Of a DNA stretch of 59,342 bases, positions 18,045 through 27,256 are shown one piece after another (position 1 is the first letter of the stretch; every line of letters begins with the position of its first letter). The notes beneath the pieces are model-generated. The model searched no databases. It had not been told where the DNA came from and worked only from the letters and a program-made list of their open reading frames with translations. Made by a program: the position numbers and the translations under genes. Location: positions 1-59,342 of the forward strand of contig SIAM01000009.1 in the NCBI GenBank assembly GCA_009691785.1, in the 5' to 3' direction. The DNA is from Phycisphaerales bacterium (GTDB lineage: Bacteria; Planctomycetota; Phycisphaerae; Phycisphaerales; SM1A02).

Positions 18045-19313
18045 ATGAGCCCCCGAAGCGAAGTAGTCGTTGACCTTGCCGCCGTTGATCATAATGTTTC
18101 TGTCATTCGGGCGGCGCTGGACCCATCGGTGCGCCTTGGTTTGGTCTTAAAATCAGATGCCTACGGCTTGGGCGCGGCGCGTTTGGCGCGGCGCGTGGCG
18201 GGGCGCGCGGATTTTCTGGTGGTCTACGGAATTGAGGAGGCCGAGGTGGTTGGCGTGGCCGATCCAAGCACGTCGGTGATCGCGCTTATGCCAGTGCGTG
18301 AGATTGATCGCGGTGGAATTGCGCACAGCATGTGGCTGAAGGGTCAGTTGCATTTGTCGGCGCATGATGGTGAGCAAGTGGAATCGCTTTCCGCGTGCGC
18401 CGCGGACTTTGGCGCGCTGTTGCCGCTGCATTTGGAAATTGACACGGGCCTTGGCCGCGGTGGTTGCTTGCCCACGGATGCCACAAAGATCGCGGCGCGC
18501 ATTCGCTCGGATAAAAATTTGCGCTTGGCTGGAGTGTTCACGCACTTCGCCAACGCCGGTGGCAGCGAGACCGCCACCGATCAACAACGCAAGATGTTCG
18601 AAGCCTGGTGCAAGAACTCGGCGCTTCCGGCGGATTGCGTCGTGCATTCGGCCAGCACCTTCGCCGCCATTCGTGATCCGCGATTTCATCACCACATGAT
18701 TCGCGTTGGATTGGCGTGGACTGGTTTGGCATTTGAAGGAACGCGTGATGGCCGCTTCATGGAGTTCACCAAAAAGTTGCGCCCCGTGTTCAGTTGGCGC
18801 AGTTCATTTGTGCAAGTGCGAACAGTTCCAGCGGGCACGGCGGTGGGCTATGGCAGCCGCTGGAAATGTGAAAAAACCAGCAGAATTGGCTTGGTTCCAG
18901 TGGGGTACGGCGACGGCTATCCGCTGCTGCCAATGAACCCCGTGACGCGGCGGCCGCTGGGCGTGGAGCGGCGCATGGTGCGGGTTGAAGTTGTTGAACA
19001 TGGTCAAGCAATTTGGATGAACGCGCCGGTGGTTGGCGCCATCAGCATGGATCAGATCGCGGTCGACTTGAGCGAGTTGCCAGACGCGCTTGCGACAAAT
19101 TGGAATCACGCGCCGGTGGAATTGATCAGCTCCGATTGCAGCGCGCCAAATCACGCGGCGCGCGTGGCCAGCATGACTGGTCATCACGCCTACGAGTTGT
19201 TGTGCAGAATTCCCGCGCGCGTGCCGCGCAAATTTGTGGAGCCTATGGTCAGCGAACTTCCAAGTCTAGACTCGTCGCAGGCGCCGACGAATGCAATTTC
19301 ACAAGCATCATAA
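18045..19313 (+). CDS. alr: Alanine racemase
   Basis: PLP enzyme that makes D-alanine for peptidoglycan. Lys36 in LKSDAYGLGA binds PLP. AVGYGSRW carries the catalytic tyrosine, and SMDQIAVD and VPVGYGDGYP are family signatures. The start is ATG 18045 (MSPRSEVVVD); further upstream the frame runs into the divergent helicase. At 422 aa it is longer than usual (360-380) because of a C-terminal tail. It is followed 24 nt later by the flavoprotein and polyketide synthase genes on the same strand. Confidence 0.92.
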   Translation: MSPRSEVVVDLAAVDHNVSVIRAALDPSVRLGLVLKSDAYGLGAARLARRVAGRADFLVVYGIEEAEVVGVADPSTSVIALMPVREIDRGGIAHSMWLKGQLHLSAHDGEQVESLSACAADFGALLPLHLEIDTGLGRGGCLPTDATKIAARIRSDKNLRLAGVFTHFANAGGSETATDQQRKMFEAWCKNSALPADCVVHSASTFAAIRDPRFHHHMIRVGLAWTGLAFEGTRDGRFMEFTKKLRPVFSWRSSFVQVRTVPAGTAVGYGSRWKCEKTSRIGLVPVGYGDGYPLLPMNPVTRRPLGVERRMVRVEVVEHGQAIWMNAPVVGAISMDQIAVDLSELPDALATNWNHAPVELISSDCSAPNHAARVASMTGHHAYELLCRIPARVPRKFVEPMVSELPSLDSSQAPTNAISQAS

Positions 19314-19337
19314 ATTTTTCAACGCGAGCGCGCGACA

Positions 19338-20558
19338 ATGGCGCGCAGTTTGGTGGAGCGCATGAGTCATCCCACACACGCCGTCGCACAAGACACGCCA
19401 AGCGTGGCGCGCGCTGTGGCGCAAGCAAATCTAAATTTATTTTCTACTTTGGGCGATGAGCAGTCCGTCGATGTGCTTGTGGTGGGCGGCGGACCCGCTG
19501 GAAGTTCGTGCGCCATTGCGTTGGCGCGCGCAGGCGCACGCGTGATGTTGGTGGACGCGCAAGCGCGAGGCCGCGACAAATGTTGCGGACATTGTTTGTC
19601 GGGCGGCGCGTGGAAAATTTTGAGCGAGTTGGGATTGCGGGAGGTGGTTGAGTCGGTGTCCACGGGCGCAACTGGCCAAGTGGCTTGGCGCAGTGGTGCG
19701 CAAGGATTTGAAATGAATTTGCCTGCTTTGGGCGCGATCACGCCACGAGTGGAGCTGGACAAAAAATTGTTGGAGGAATCCGAACGCGTTGGCGCGCGCG
19801 TTGTGCAATCCGCCACGGCGAAATGGGTGTCGCCAGGAAAAGTCGCCGTGCGAATGGCGGGCGAAGAATGTGTCGTCAACGCAAAGTTGGTCATTGCGGC
19901 GGACGGTCTTGGTAGCGGCATTGCGCGCGCGCGTGGTTGGAACCCCGCAAGTCCAGGGCGCAAGTATGGCTTCGCTGGTTCGTGGCGCGCGCCGATGGCG
20001 CTTAGGAATTGGCCGGCAGAGCGTATTGAAATGCGCGTGGTGCGTGGCGGATATTTGGGCGTGGTCGCCGAGTCGCATGAACAAATTCATGTGGCGGGTT
20101 TGATCGATCGCAATTCAAATGTCAGTCGCCCAGATGATTTGCTGAATGAAGTGGCGCGTGATTGGCCGTTGCTTGCGGCGGCGTTGCAAGAAGGCAGGCC
20201 AAGCCGATGGCATGCGGCGGGACCGTTGCCGTGGGTGCCCACTTGCATCGCCGATGAATCAACGGCGTTGGTGGGGGACGCGGCGGGATATGCCGAGCCA
20301 TTTTCCGGCGAGGGAATGCGCTGGGCCTTTGAGAGCGCGCAAGGATTGTGCGCGACATGGAAACAGCATGGCGCCTGGAGCGCGGCGGCGGCGCGCACAT
20401 ATTTGAATTGGCACCGCGATCACATTGCGCGTAGGCAGCAAAAAACACTGCGAACGGCGTGGTTTTTGGGGCAACCCGCGCGCGCCTCAATCATGTGCCA
20501 AGCGGCGCGAACATTTCCTAGAGCCGCGTCGTGGCTCGCTTGTAGCATGACCCAATGA
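19338..20558 (+). CDS. FAD-dependent oxidoreductase of the geranylgeranyl reductase/aromatic hydroxylase type
   Basis: The N-terminal Rossmann motif VLVVGGGPAGSSCA with a following acidic strand end (VMLVDAQ) binds FAD. GHCLSGGAW, VIAADGLGSGIAR (DG motif) and LVGDAAGYAEPFSGEGM (GD motif) place it in the flavoprotein hydroxylase/geranylgeranyl reductase superfamily (about 400 aa). Its stop overlaps the start of a type III polyketide synthase (ATGA), so it is almost certainly a tailoring enzyme for that product, like the SrsC flavoprotein hydroxylase beside SrsA in Streptomyces. The start is either ATG 19338 or ATG 19362; neither has a perfect ribosome site. Confidence 0.82.
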   Translation: MARSLVERMSHPTHAVAQDTPSVARAVAQANLNLFSTLGDEQSVDVLVVGGGPAGSSCAIALARAGARVMLVDAQARGRDKCCGHCLSGGAWKILSELGLREVVESVSTGATGQVAWRSGAQGFEMNLPALGAITPRVELDKKLLEESERVGARVVQSATAKWVSPGKVAVRMAGEECVVNAKLVIAADGLGSGIARARGWNPASPGRKYGFAGSWRAPMALRNWPAERIEMRVVRGGYLGVVAESHEQIHVAGLIDRNSNVSRPDDLLNEVARDWPLLAAALQEGRPSRWHAAGPLPWVPTCIADESTALVGDAAGYAEPFSGEGMRWAFESAQGLCATWKQHGAWSAAAARTYLNWHRDHIARRQQKTLRTAWFLGQPARASIMCQAARTFPRAASWLACSMTQ

Positions 20559-21751
20559 GTGTGCGCATTGAATCAATGGGCTTTGCAACGCCGGCTCTGC
20601 AGCGCACGCAACACGATATTGGGCGCGAGCAAGCGCAATTGTGGAATTTAAAAGCGTCCTCACAAGAGCGGTGGGAGCGCATGGTTGAACATTGCGGCAT
20701 AGAGCGCCGCGCCGCGGTCATGCCACTGCAAGAAATTATTTCGCTGACAACGGCGCAGCGCATGAAATGTTTTTCGCAACACGCGCCGGCGCTGGCCGCG
20801 CGCGCCATTGCGCAAGCGTTGACGCGTGGAAATCGCACGGCGCAAGAAATTACCGACTTTATTGTTGTCACGTGCACCGGGTTTGAATCGCCAGGGCCGC
20901 TGCACGACATTTGCGTGCAGGCGGGACTTTCGCCCAGGGTGCGAACTTCGCAAATTGGATTCATGGGTTGCTTTGGTGGAATTTGCGGACTTGACGCCGC
21001 CGCCGGCGCCGCTCTGCGACATGAGGGCGCGGTGGTGTTGCTGGTGTGCGTGGAATTGTGCTCGCTGCATTTACGCAATGACCGCGACGCGCAAAATATG
21101 GTGGCCAGTTTATTGTTCGCCGATGGAGCCGCCGCGTTGATCGTTTCAAACACGCCGATTCACCGCGGAATGCCGCTTGAAAATTCATTTGGATTCAACG
21201 CCAATCTTGCGCTCAATGGCAATCATGCGTGTGATCGAGCAATGGAACTGGACGACAGTCTTGCGCTGCGCCATGGTCTTTCAATCACTGTTGGTCCACG
21301 GCAGGCGCGGCGCATTCCAAATACTTCGCATGCCATGAGTTGGCAAATCACCGACGCGGGTTTCGCAATGACGCTTGATCGAAGTGTTCCCGCGCATATT
21401 GAGTTGGCGGCGCCGGCCGCGCTTGGCCACTTGCGCCAGTGCGTCATTCATCCAGGCGGCGCAGCGATATTGGATGCAATGGAGCGCGGCGCCAACGCGC
21501 GACATTGCGGCGGCCTTGCGCCGGAAAGTTTGATTGCCGCGCGTGGTGTTCTTCGCGATCACGGCAACATGAGCAGCGGCAGTGTGTTCTTTGTGCTTGA
21601 TCGCTTGCTGCAAAGCGGAGCAACCGGCGACATGTGCTTGGTCGCGTTTGGTCCGGGTTTGACTGTGGATCGAATTGATCTTGCGGCTTTACCCGCCACG
21701 CAAACAGCGAAACAAGCCCATCGCGTTCCTTCAGAGATAGCGTTTGGCTAG
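20555..21751 (+). CDS. Type III polyketide synthase
   Basis: Chalcone/stilbene-synthase-family homodimer that condenses malonyl-CoA onto an acyl-CoA starter. The catalytic triad is visible: Cys139 in GFMGCFGG, His299 in VIHPGG and Asn338 in HGNMSSGSV. The N-terminal half also shows the thiolase-like VVTCTGFESPG, and its 398 aa is standard. The ATG overlaps the stop of the flavoprotein gene, and the stop overlaps the next start by 8 bp. A product of alkylresorcinol or alkylpyrone type is plausible from the flavoprotein partner. No methyltransferase is present. Substrate is unknown. Confidence 0.9.
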   Translation: MSVRIESMGFATPALQRTQHDIGREQAQLWNLKASSQERWERMVEHCGIERRAAVMPLQEIISLTTAQRMKCFSQHAPALAARAIAQALTRGNRTAQEITDFIVVTCTGFESPGPLHDICVQAGLSPRVRTSQIGFMGCFGGICGLDAAAGAALRHEGAVVLLVCVELCSLHLRNDRDAQNMVASLLFADGAAALIVSNTPIHRGMPLENSFGFNANLALNGNHACDRAMELDDSLALRHGLSITVGPRQARRIPNTSHAMSWQITDAGFAMTLDRSVPAHIELAAPAALGHLRQCVIHPGGAAILDAMERGANARHCGGLAPESLIAARGVLRDHGNMSSGSVFFVLDRLLQSGATGDMCLVAFGPGLTVDRIDLAALPATQTAKQAHRVPSEIAFG

Positions 21752-23480
21752 GCGTCCGCGATTTCGCACCGGCGCGGCGGCCAATCTTTTATCGCAGGTT
21801 GAGTATGCCAAAGCCGATGTATTGCGGCGCATGGCCATGAACGCTCAGCAATTGGCGCGCTCCATAGACGCCGATCAACTTGTCAGTGAATCATGGCTCA
21901 TTGAAAAAGTGACGGGCGTGCGTTCGCGTGGCGCGGATATTACGGCGTCACTGGTTGGCTCCGCGGTGATTGATGACCTTGCGGCGCTGGCTATTCGGCT
22001 GACGGATCGCGCGCCTATTGACGCCGCAAGCGCAGAGGGCGGCGCGTTCACGCTGGAACAAACGGCAAAAAAACTTGGTGTGGGCGTGCGCAGCATTCAA
22101 CGCTGGCGCCGTCTGGGTTTCATCAGCATGCGCTTTCAATTTGGAAGAACTTGCCGAGTGGGTTGCGCGGGTGCCGCAATCAAGTGGTTTCAAACACGAC
22201 ATCCAGAGTTGTTGTCCAAAGTGAAACGCGTTATGCCAACGCAACACGAACGACAACAATTGTTGGCGTGCGCGCGCGCGGTTGCCAAGGGCGGCGGCAC
22301 ATTGAATGCGGCGGCAGTTCAATTGGCGCGCAAAGAAAAAATTTCGGTGACCATGGCGCGTACAGCCCTGGAGCAACTAGAGAAAAACGGCTCAATTTCC
22401 CAGTTGAAACGCCGCATTGTCTTGAACGATTCAAAGGCTGGTTTGGCTTGGCGTAGTTGGATGCGTGGCGTGGATTTGAACACCATCGCGCGGCGCGTTG
22501 GACAAACACGCCCCGCCGTGTTGCGCACCATTGCCAAGCAGCGGCTGCGGCGAATTCAGGAGTGCGTGACGCAAGTAGCGCCGCTTGCAACATTCCAGCG
22601 CACTGACGCCGCTGAAACATTGCTGGCTCCAATGGAAGTTCGCCAACATCTAGCTGATGGAGAATGGCCCACACAATCGCGAGATTTTCTGGCGGCATTC
22701 GCGCCCGTTTCGCAATCGCGTAAAAATATGGCGACCACGGATGTCATGCAACTGACCGCGCTGCGATTTCTGTTGTGGCAAGCGGAGCGCGGCGCTTTCA
22801 CAATGGTCCAGCCAGACAAACTGGCTTCGCACAAAAAAACAGCAAGCCCCAAGTCCGCCAGTAAAATCTTGGCAAGTAACAAGTCTGCCATTAGCAACTC
22901 TGATAAGCAGTGGGTTGATCTTGACCGCTGTGAAACCGCGTTGCGTTGGGCGGCGCGACTTCGTCTTTCGCTTCTGCAGCGTTCGGTTGGCGAAGCGCTT
23001 GGACGGCTTCAAGCCATCGTGGGCGCGCCACTTGTTTCACTTCATGTCGCACTCATGTGTCAAGCCATTGAAATTGCGCTGGAGAGCGCCTGCGCAGTGC
23101 TTGATCAATGCATGCTGGCTCCGCCAATTGGGCGGCCAATTCGTTTGGGTTCGTTGGCAGCCGCGCATGCTGAAAAAACAGTTGCGAAACATTGGAAATT
23201 TCGCGCGCGCGCCGCTTTGAACGAGCGCGCTGAATTGTCGCCTGGGTTGCAATTGCAATGCGTGCCATGGTTGCGCGTGGCGCCACTGCGCGATGATTTG
23301 TCGCAAGTGGTCGCTACGCCAAGCGTTGGTGGCGATGTGCTTGCTCTGCGTTATGGCTGGAAAGGTATGACCCCGCACACTTTGAATGACGCGGCGAAAA
23401 TTCTTGGCATTCATCCTCGGCGCGCCGCCATTATTGCCGCGAACGCATTGCGAACACTTGTTCGAACAAGCGCAAGGTGA
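21744..23480 (+). CDS. Sigma-70-like protein with additional helix-turn-helix segments
   Basis: A large (578 aa) Arg/Ala-rich protein I cannot assign to a named family. The C-terminal 40 residues read like sigma-70 region 4: LALRYGWKG, then TLNDAAKILGIHPRRAA and ANALRTLV, where family members have LRYGL..TLEEIG..LGVTRERV..ALRKL. A MerR-like helix-turn-helix is seen at about 105-135 (TLEQTAKKLGVGVRSIQRW), and another at about 250-275 (NTIARRVGQTRPAVLRTI). The middle (about 380-450) is helical and could be a divergent region 2. It starts at TTG 21744, overlapping the polyketide synthase by 8 bp; ATG 21831 is an alternative. It is probably a regulator of its own operon, by inference. Confidence 0.6.
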   Translation: MARRPRFRTGAAANLLSQVEYAKADVLRRMAMNAQQLARSIDADQLVSESWLIEKVTGVRSRGADITASLVGSAVIDDLAALAIRLTDRAPIDAASAEGGAFTLEQTAKKLGVGVRSIQRWRRLGFISMRFQFGRTCRVGCAGAAIKWFQTRHPELLSKVKRVMPTQHERQQLLACARAVAKGGGTLNAAAVQLARKEKISVTMARTALEQLEKNGSISQLKRRIVLNDSKAGLAWRSWMRGVDLNTIARRVGQTRPAVLRTIAKQRLRRIQECVTQVAPLATFQRTDAAETLLAPMEVRQHLADGEWPTQSRDFLAAFAPVSQSRKNMATTDVMQLTALRFLLWQAERGAFTMVQPDKLASHKKTASPKSASKILASNKSAISNSDKQWVDLDRCETALRWAARLRLSLLQRSVGEALGRLQAIVGAPLVSLHVALMCQAIEIALESACAVLDQCMLAPPIGRPIRLGSLAAAHAEKTVAKHWKFRARAALNERAELSPGLQLQCVPWLRVAPLRDDLSQVVATPSVGGDVLALRYGWKGMTPHTLNDAAKILGIHPRRAAIIAANALRTLVRTSAR

Positions 23481-23490
23481 CAAGTGGCAT

Positions 23491-23580
23491 CACGCAAAAA
23501 AGCTAGCGCATGAAATCTCTTCGCGCCAACAAGTGCGTAAACGCAAACGCCACGCAAAAACAAGCGCATGAAATCGCTTT
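23491..23580. repeat. Imperfect 60-bp-spaced direct repeat
   Basis: CACGCAAAAA followed by GCGCATGAAATC and CTTT-like ends occurs at 23491-23521 and again at 23551-23580. It lies between the convergent sigma-like gene and rpsI. Read leftward, each unit gives GATTTCATGCGC followed by a T-run, which could act as a weak double terminator for rpsI. No strong stem is present. Confidence 0.4.
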
Positions 23581-23603
23581 ACACAAACGCGTAGCCAAAG
23601 AAA

Positions 23604-24128
23604 TCAACGCTTGCTGAATTGGAAACGTCGACGCGCGCCGGATTGACCGTACTTCTTGCGCTCCACCTTGCGGGCGTCGCGGGTCAAGAAATTATTGTCA
23701 CGCAGCACGGTTTCCAAAGTCGGGTCGTAAGCCATCACGGCTCGAGCAAGCGCAAGCAACACCGCGCCCGTCTGACCAGTGACGCCGCCACCATTGCATG
23801 TGGCGCGAATATCAATTTGACCCTTGATGCCGGTCTTTTCAATCACGGCAAGAATGTTCTTTCGATCGCGCTCCTCAACAAAGAACTGATCAAATTCACG
23901 CTCATTTATCTTGAATTCACCCTTGCCTGGCTTGATGCGAAGGCGGGCGATGGAGGTCTTGCGGCGGCCAGTGGCCCACCACCAACCAAACTTGTCGGCT
24001 GGCTCTTGCGCGCGAAGCGGGCGGGGAGCAGGTGGCGCTTTCACAACGGCGACTGGGGTGAAATCCATCTCTTCGCCATCTTGATTGCGGTCGCGGTTTC
24101 GATCTGAATATTTGTCTTGAGTTCTCAT
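23604..24128 (-). CDS. rpsI: Small ribosomal subunit protein uS9
   Basis: 30S head protein whose C-terminal tail reaches the P-site tRNA. The core is clear: ATGRRKTSIARL, FDQFFVEERDR, a GGGVTGQTGAVLLALARAV stretch and the basic end ARRRFQFSKR with the terminal SKR. At 174 aa it carries an N-terminal extension of about 45 residues (charged, then proline-rich) compared with the usual 130. It starts 8 nt after rplM, the classic rplM-rpsI pair. Confidence 0.95.
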   Translation of the reverse strand: MRTQDKYSDRNRDRNQDGEEMDFTPVAVVKAPPAPRPLRAQEPADKFGWWWATGRRKTSIARLRIKPGKGEFKINEREFDQFFVEERDRKNILAVIEKTGIKGQIDIRATCNGGGVTGQTGAVLLALARAVMAYDPTLETVLRDNNFLTRDARKVERKKYGQSGARRRFQFSKR

Positions 24129-24136
24129 GGGAAATA

Positions 24137-24598
24137 TCAGCGAGTGGCTGGAGCCTTTCGTGACTTGATGACAAGCTTGGTTGGTTGCTGAGCGGCGAAA
24201 GTATGCTCGGCGCCAGCGAAAATACGAAGACGGGTTCGCATTTTGCGACCCAGGCGTCCGCGCGGCAACATACGAATGATTGCCTCTTGAACCAGAGTTG
24301 TCGGATCATCGGCTAGAACCGTGCGGTAATTGCGCACGCGCAATCCACCTGGATAGCCGCTCCATCGACGAATGGTCTTGAGATCAAGTTTGCGGCCGGT
24401 GATGGCCACGTTTGAAGCGTTGGTCACAATCACGCCCTCGCCGCAATCGACATTGGGTGTGTAGTTGGGCAAGTGCTTGCCCATTAATACGGTTGCGACT
24501 TCAGTGGCGAGTCGACCCAAAACCATTTTGGTTGCATCGACATGCCTCCAAGAAAGTTTGGTCGTGCCTGGCTTGATAAATGTGGTCTGGCGTGGCAT
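24137..24598 (-). CDS. rplM: Large ribosomal subunit protein uL13
   Basis: An early-assembling 50S protein. Motifs are DATKMVLGRLATEVA, LMGKHLPNYTPNVDCG, VTNASNVAITGRKL and RMLPRGRLGRKM. It is 153 aa, slightly over the usual 142. It heads the rplM-rpsI operon and is divergent from the CPBP protease gene. The leader between them (24599-24772) is free of other genes. Confidence 0.95.
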   Translation of the reverse strand: MPRQTTFIKPGTTKLSWRHVDATKMVLGRLATEVATVLMGKHLPNYTPNVDCGEGVIVTNASNVAITGRKLDLKTIRRWSGYPGGLRVRNYRTVLADDPTTLVQEAIIRMLPRGRLGRKMRTRLRIFAGAEHTFAAQQPTKLVIKSRKAPATR

Positions 24599-24772
24599 TT
24601 GATTTGTTTCCAGCGAATATGCCGGGTTGAGGAGGATAGAAACTTTGCCGTTTCTGTCAAGCGGCGGTGCAGTTTTTTGGCGTTGGATTCTGCGCTTTGT
24701 GTCATAGGCGCATTAGCGATTTGCGGCATGGCAGAGGGTTCGCGGCGCGCCAAAACCCGCTATTGTGCGGGA

Positions 24773-26326
24773 ATGCAGCGATTTCTTCACGCCGTAGCCA
24801 TTTGGGTTCTGATTCTTGGCATTGCTGGCGTGTCGATGTATGTGCCGCATAGGCCAGATCCAAAAAACAGTGAGGGCGACCTGGCGCAAGCAGATACGCA
24901 GAGCGAGTTGGCTAGCGCCGATGACGCGCATGCCATGAAGCCAGATACAGAAGAAGCCAAAGGGGAGAGCGAGGCGATTCACCAGGAGAATGTTTCGTCC
25001 GCCACGGAGTTGCGCGGGCGATTGTTGGTGGTTTTGCCAAGCATGACAGGTGCAGGGACTGGGCCATTGGCCAAGGATGTAATTTTGGGCGATGAGCCGC
25101 TTGATCGCTTAGCCAGTGCGATTGTGTTGGCCAGCTTTGGAATGAAAGCCGAGGCCGCCCAACAAATTGATTTGGCGGCGAAAAGTTTTGCAGTTGATGT
25201 TGGCGATTTGGGCGGCGCTGCAAGCGACAATAAAAATGTTTTGGCAAGCGACAAGGCGAGTGACAAGGCCTTGGTGAACGCCACGCGCGCCGCCGTGATT
25301 GCATGGCCTGAGATGATTGAGGCGGCGGACGGAACAGGCACCTTTAAGCAAAAACCGCAACCAACCAAAGAGCAATTTGAATTGTTGCAGCAGCGGCTTG
25401 GATGGTTTGGAACATTCGCGCATGCAAAAATTTCTGCCGACGAACACGCACTGAGCGAGTTGCAAGAAAGCGACTTGGTGTTCATGTTGGTGTTGGGCGT
25501 GGCCGCAACGTGGTTCATGGGCTTTGGCGCATGCGGTATCGTCGCGTTGATTACGCTGATCGTGATGGGGCTCACACGCAAAATTGGTTCTGCAATCACA
25601 TCGCACGCCAACACATCGCTCATACTTGGTGAAACATTCGTGGCGTGGTTTGTCTTGTTTCTGGGATTGCAATTCGCCGCCATGTTGGTGCCGATGGATC
25701 CAGAATCGCCATTGCGTTTGGTGATGTCAGGCGCACTCATGTTCGCGGCGCTTGGCGCGCTTACATGGGCGCGCTGGCGCGGACTTTCAATGGGCGCGCT
25801 CATGGATCTGACGGGTTTACGCTGGAATCAAGGGTTTTTTCAGTTACTGTGGAAGACCGCCATTTCCTACGTAGCCGCGCTGCCGCTGATGGGATTGGGT
25901 CTTCTGATTGGCCTAGGCATGGGTTGGTTCTTTGACGTGCCCAACCTAGGAAATCCCACGCACCCTATTCAGGAACTGATTGACAAAGCCAATCATCTGG
26001 AATTATTTCTGCTCTTCGCGTTGGCGTGCGTGGCCGCGCCTATCACGGAGGAAATCATATTTCGCGGAGTGCTCTATGGACATCTTCGCCAAGGCACAAG
26101 CAAGTGGGGCGTGCTTGCATCCATGATTTTCTCAATGGTGATCAGTGGAACAATCTTCGCGGGCATTCATCCACAAGGCGCGTTCGTGGCGCCGGCGTTG
26201 GCGGGATTGGCATGCGGCTTCTGCATCACGCGCGAGTGGAGCGGCAGCGTGTTTCCTGGAATGATCGCGCACGGAATTCAGAACGCAACGGTGCTTGCGT
26301 TGAATGTGGTGCTATTTCAGATGTGA
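24773..26326 (+). CDS. CPBP-family intramembrane glutamic protease
   Basis: Membrane protease of the CAAX-processing/bacteriocin-processing (Rce1, ABI) family. The C-terminal half has about eight membrane segments with the catalytic EEIIFRGVLYGHLR (EExxxR) and a later GIHPQGAFVAPALAG segment (family FxxxH). The first 30 residues form a signal anchor (LHAVAIWVLILGIAG). A soluble region of about 230 residues rich in Ala/Asp follows and has no family I recognise. I prefer ATG 24773 because it puts the hydrophobic anchor at the N-terminus; ATG 24728 is an alternative. It is divergent from rplM. Confidence 0.82.
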   Translation: MQRFLHAVAIWVLILGIAGVSMYVPHRPDPKNSEGDLAQADTQSELASADDAHAMKPDTEEAKGESEAIHQENVSSATELRGRLLVVLPSMTGAGTGPLAKDVILGDEPLDRLASAIVLASFGMKAEAAQQIDLAAKSFAVDVGDLGGAASDNKNVLASDKASDKALVNATRAAVIAWPEMIEAADGTGTFKQKPQPTKEQFELLQQRLGWFGTFAHAKISADEHALSELQESDLVFMLVLGVAATWFMGFGACGIVALITLIVMGLTRKIGSAITSHANTSLILGETFVAWFVLFLGLQFAAMLVPMDPESPLRLVMSGALMFAALGALTWARWRGLSMGALMDLTGLRWNQGFFQLLWKTAISYVAALPLMGLGLLIGLGMGWFFDVPNLGNPTHPIQELIDKANHLELFLLFALACVAAPITEEIIFRGVLYGHLRQGTSKWGVLASMIFSMVISGTIFAGIHPQGAFVAPALAGLACGFCITREWSGSVFPGMIAHGIQNATVLALNVVLFQM

Positions 26327-26423
26327 TTTCAAGCGCGGTATTGTGCAGGTGACAATCACAAGCTAAAGGTGACGCACTATTGGTGCTTTCCCCATGCGTT
26401 TTTATGAAGCGCAAGAAAAATCC

Positions 26424-27053
26424 CTAGGTCAATTCAATCGACCAATAAGCGTCGTCCAAGAACGCTTTCCAACTTTGATACTTGGGGGTGCCCAAACGCA
26501 GCGCGATGGCGGGATTTCGTTTTGGGCGAAATGGAGCGCGAATAAGCTTCATTCCAGATTGCATGGGAGTTCGGCCGCCTTTGCGAGCGTTGCATTTCAC
26601 GCAGGCGCACACCAAATTTTCCCAGGAATTCTCGCCGCCTTGCACCCGCGGTTTCACATGGTCAAGCGTGAGTTCCTTGGTGGAAAAATGTCTGCCGCAA
26701 TATTGGCAGCGGCTTTCATCACGCGCGTAAATGTTGCGGCGATTTAATTTCACTTGCTGTCTTGGAAAGCGGTCGTAGCGGAACAAGCGGATAATTTTTG
26801 GCACCGCAATCACCAAGCGCGCGGTGTGTACCCAGTCGTGCTGCTCGGACTCGTACTCGCGCTGCAACACGGAGACCTCGCTCCACGTGTTGAATGTGTA
26901 ATTCATATACGAGCCATCCTCAACAGAGATGACCTCGGCAAGTTCACGAAATAGCAGAGAGAAAGCGCGAGCGGCATCGATGATGCGTATAGCACCATAG
27001 AGCCGATTCAGCACCAAGACGCGGGCATCAAGAGTTGATGCGTGCGATGTCAT
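26424..27053 (-). CDS. HNH endonuclease-domain protein
   Basis: 209 aa. The second half carries an HNH zinc finger: CQYCGRHF, LTLDHVKPRVQGG, SWENLVCAC and KCNARKGGRTP, i.e. the two CxxC pairs and the DH...N..H-like core. The first half (LVLNRLYGAIRIIDAARAF, TFNTWSEV) is the N-terminal region common to stand-alone bacterial HNH proteins of this size. There is no phage or restriction partner nearby, so the role in DNA cutting or repair cannot be told. It is convergent with the CPBP gene. Confidence 0.85.
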   Translation of the reverse strand: MTSHASTLDARVLVLNRLYGAIRIIDAARAFSLLFRELAEVISVEDGSYMNYTFNTWSEVSVLQREYESEQHDWVHTARLVIAVPKIIRLFRYDRFPRQQVKLNRRNIYARDESRCQYCGRHFSTKELTLDHVKPRVQGGENSWENLVCACVKCNARKGGRTPMQSGMKLIRAPFRPKRNPAIALRLGTPKYQSWKAFLDDAYWSIELT

Positions 27054-27256
27054 CCTGACGAACCTCCAAACACCCGTATCTTTGTGGGCATTGCATTTAT
27101 ATTGTAACTCTCAAATGGGGGGAGTCCAATGAAATGTCCATTGAATTTATGTGACGTGCGCCAATTTTTGGTTTGGATTGCTCAAGTGCTGGGTTGTGCA
27201 AGTGGAACCCTTGAATCAGCCGGTGGTTGGTTGCCCCATAAAGCCATCATCGGGTC

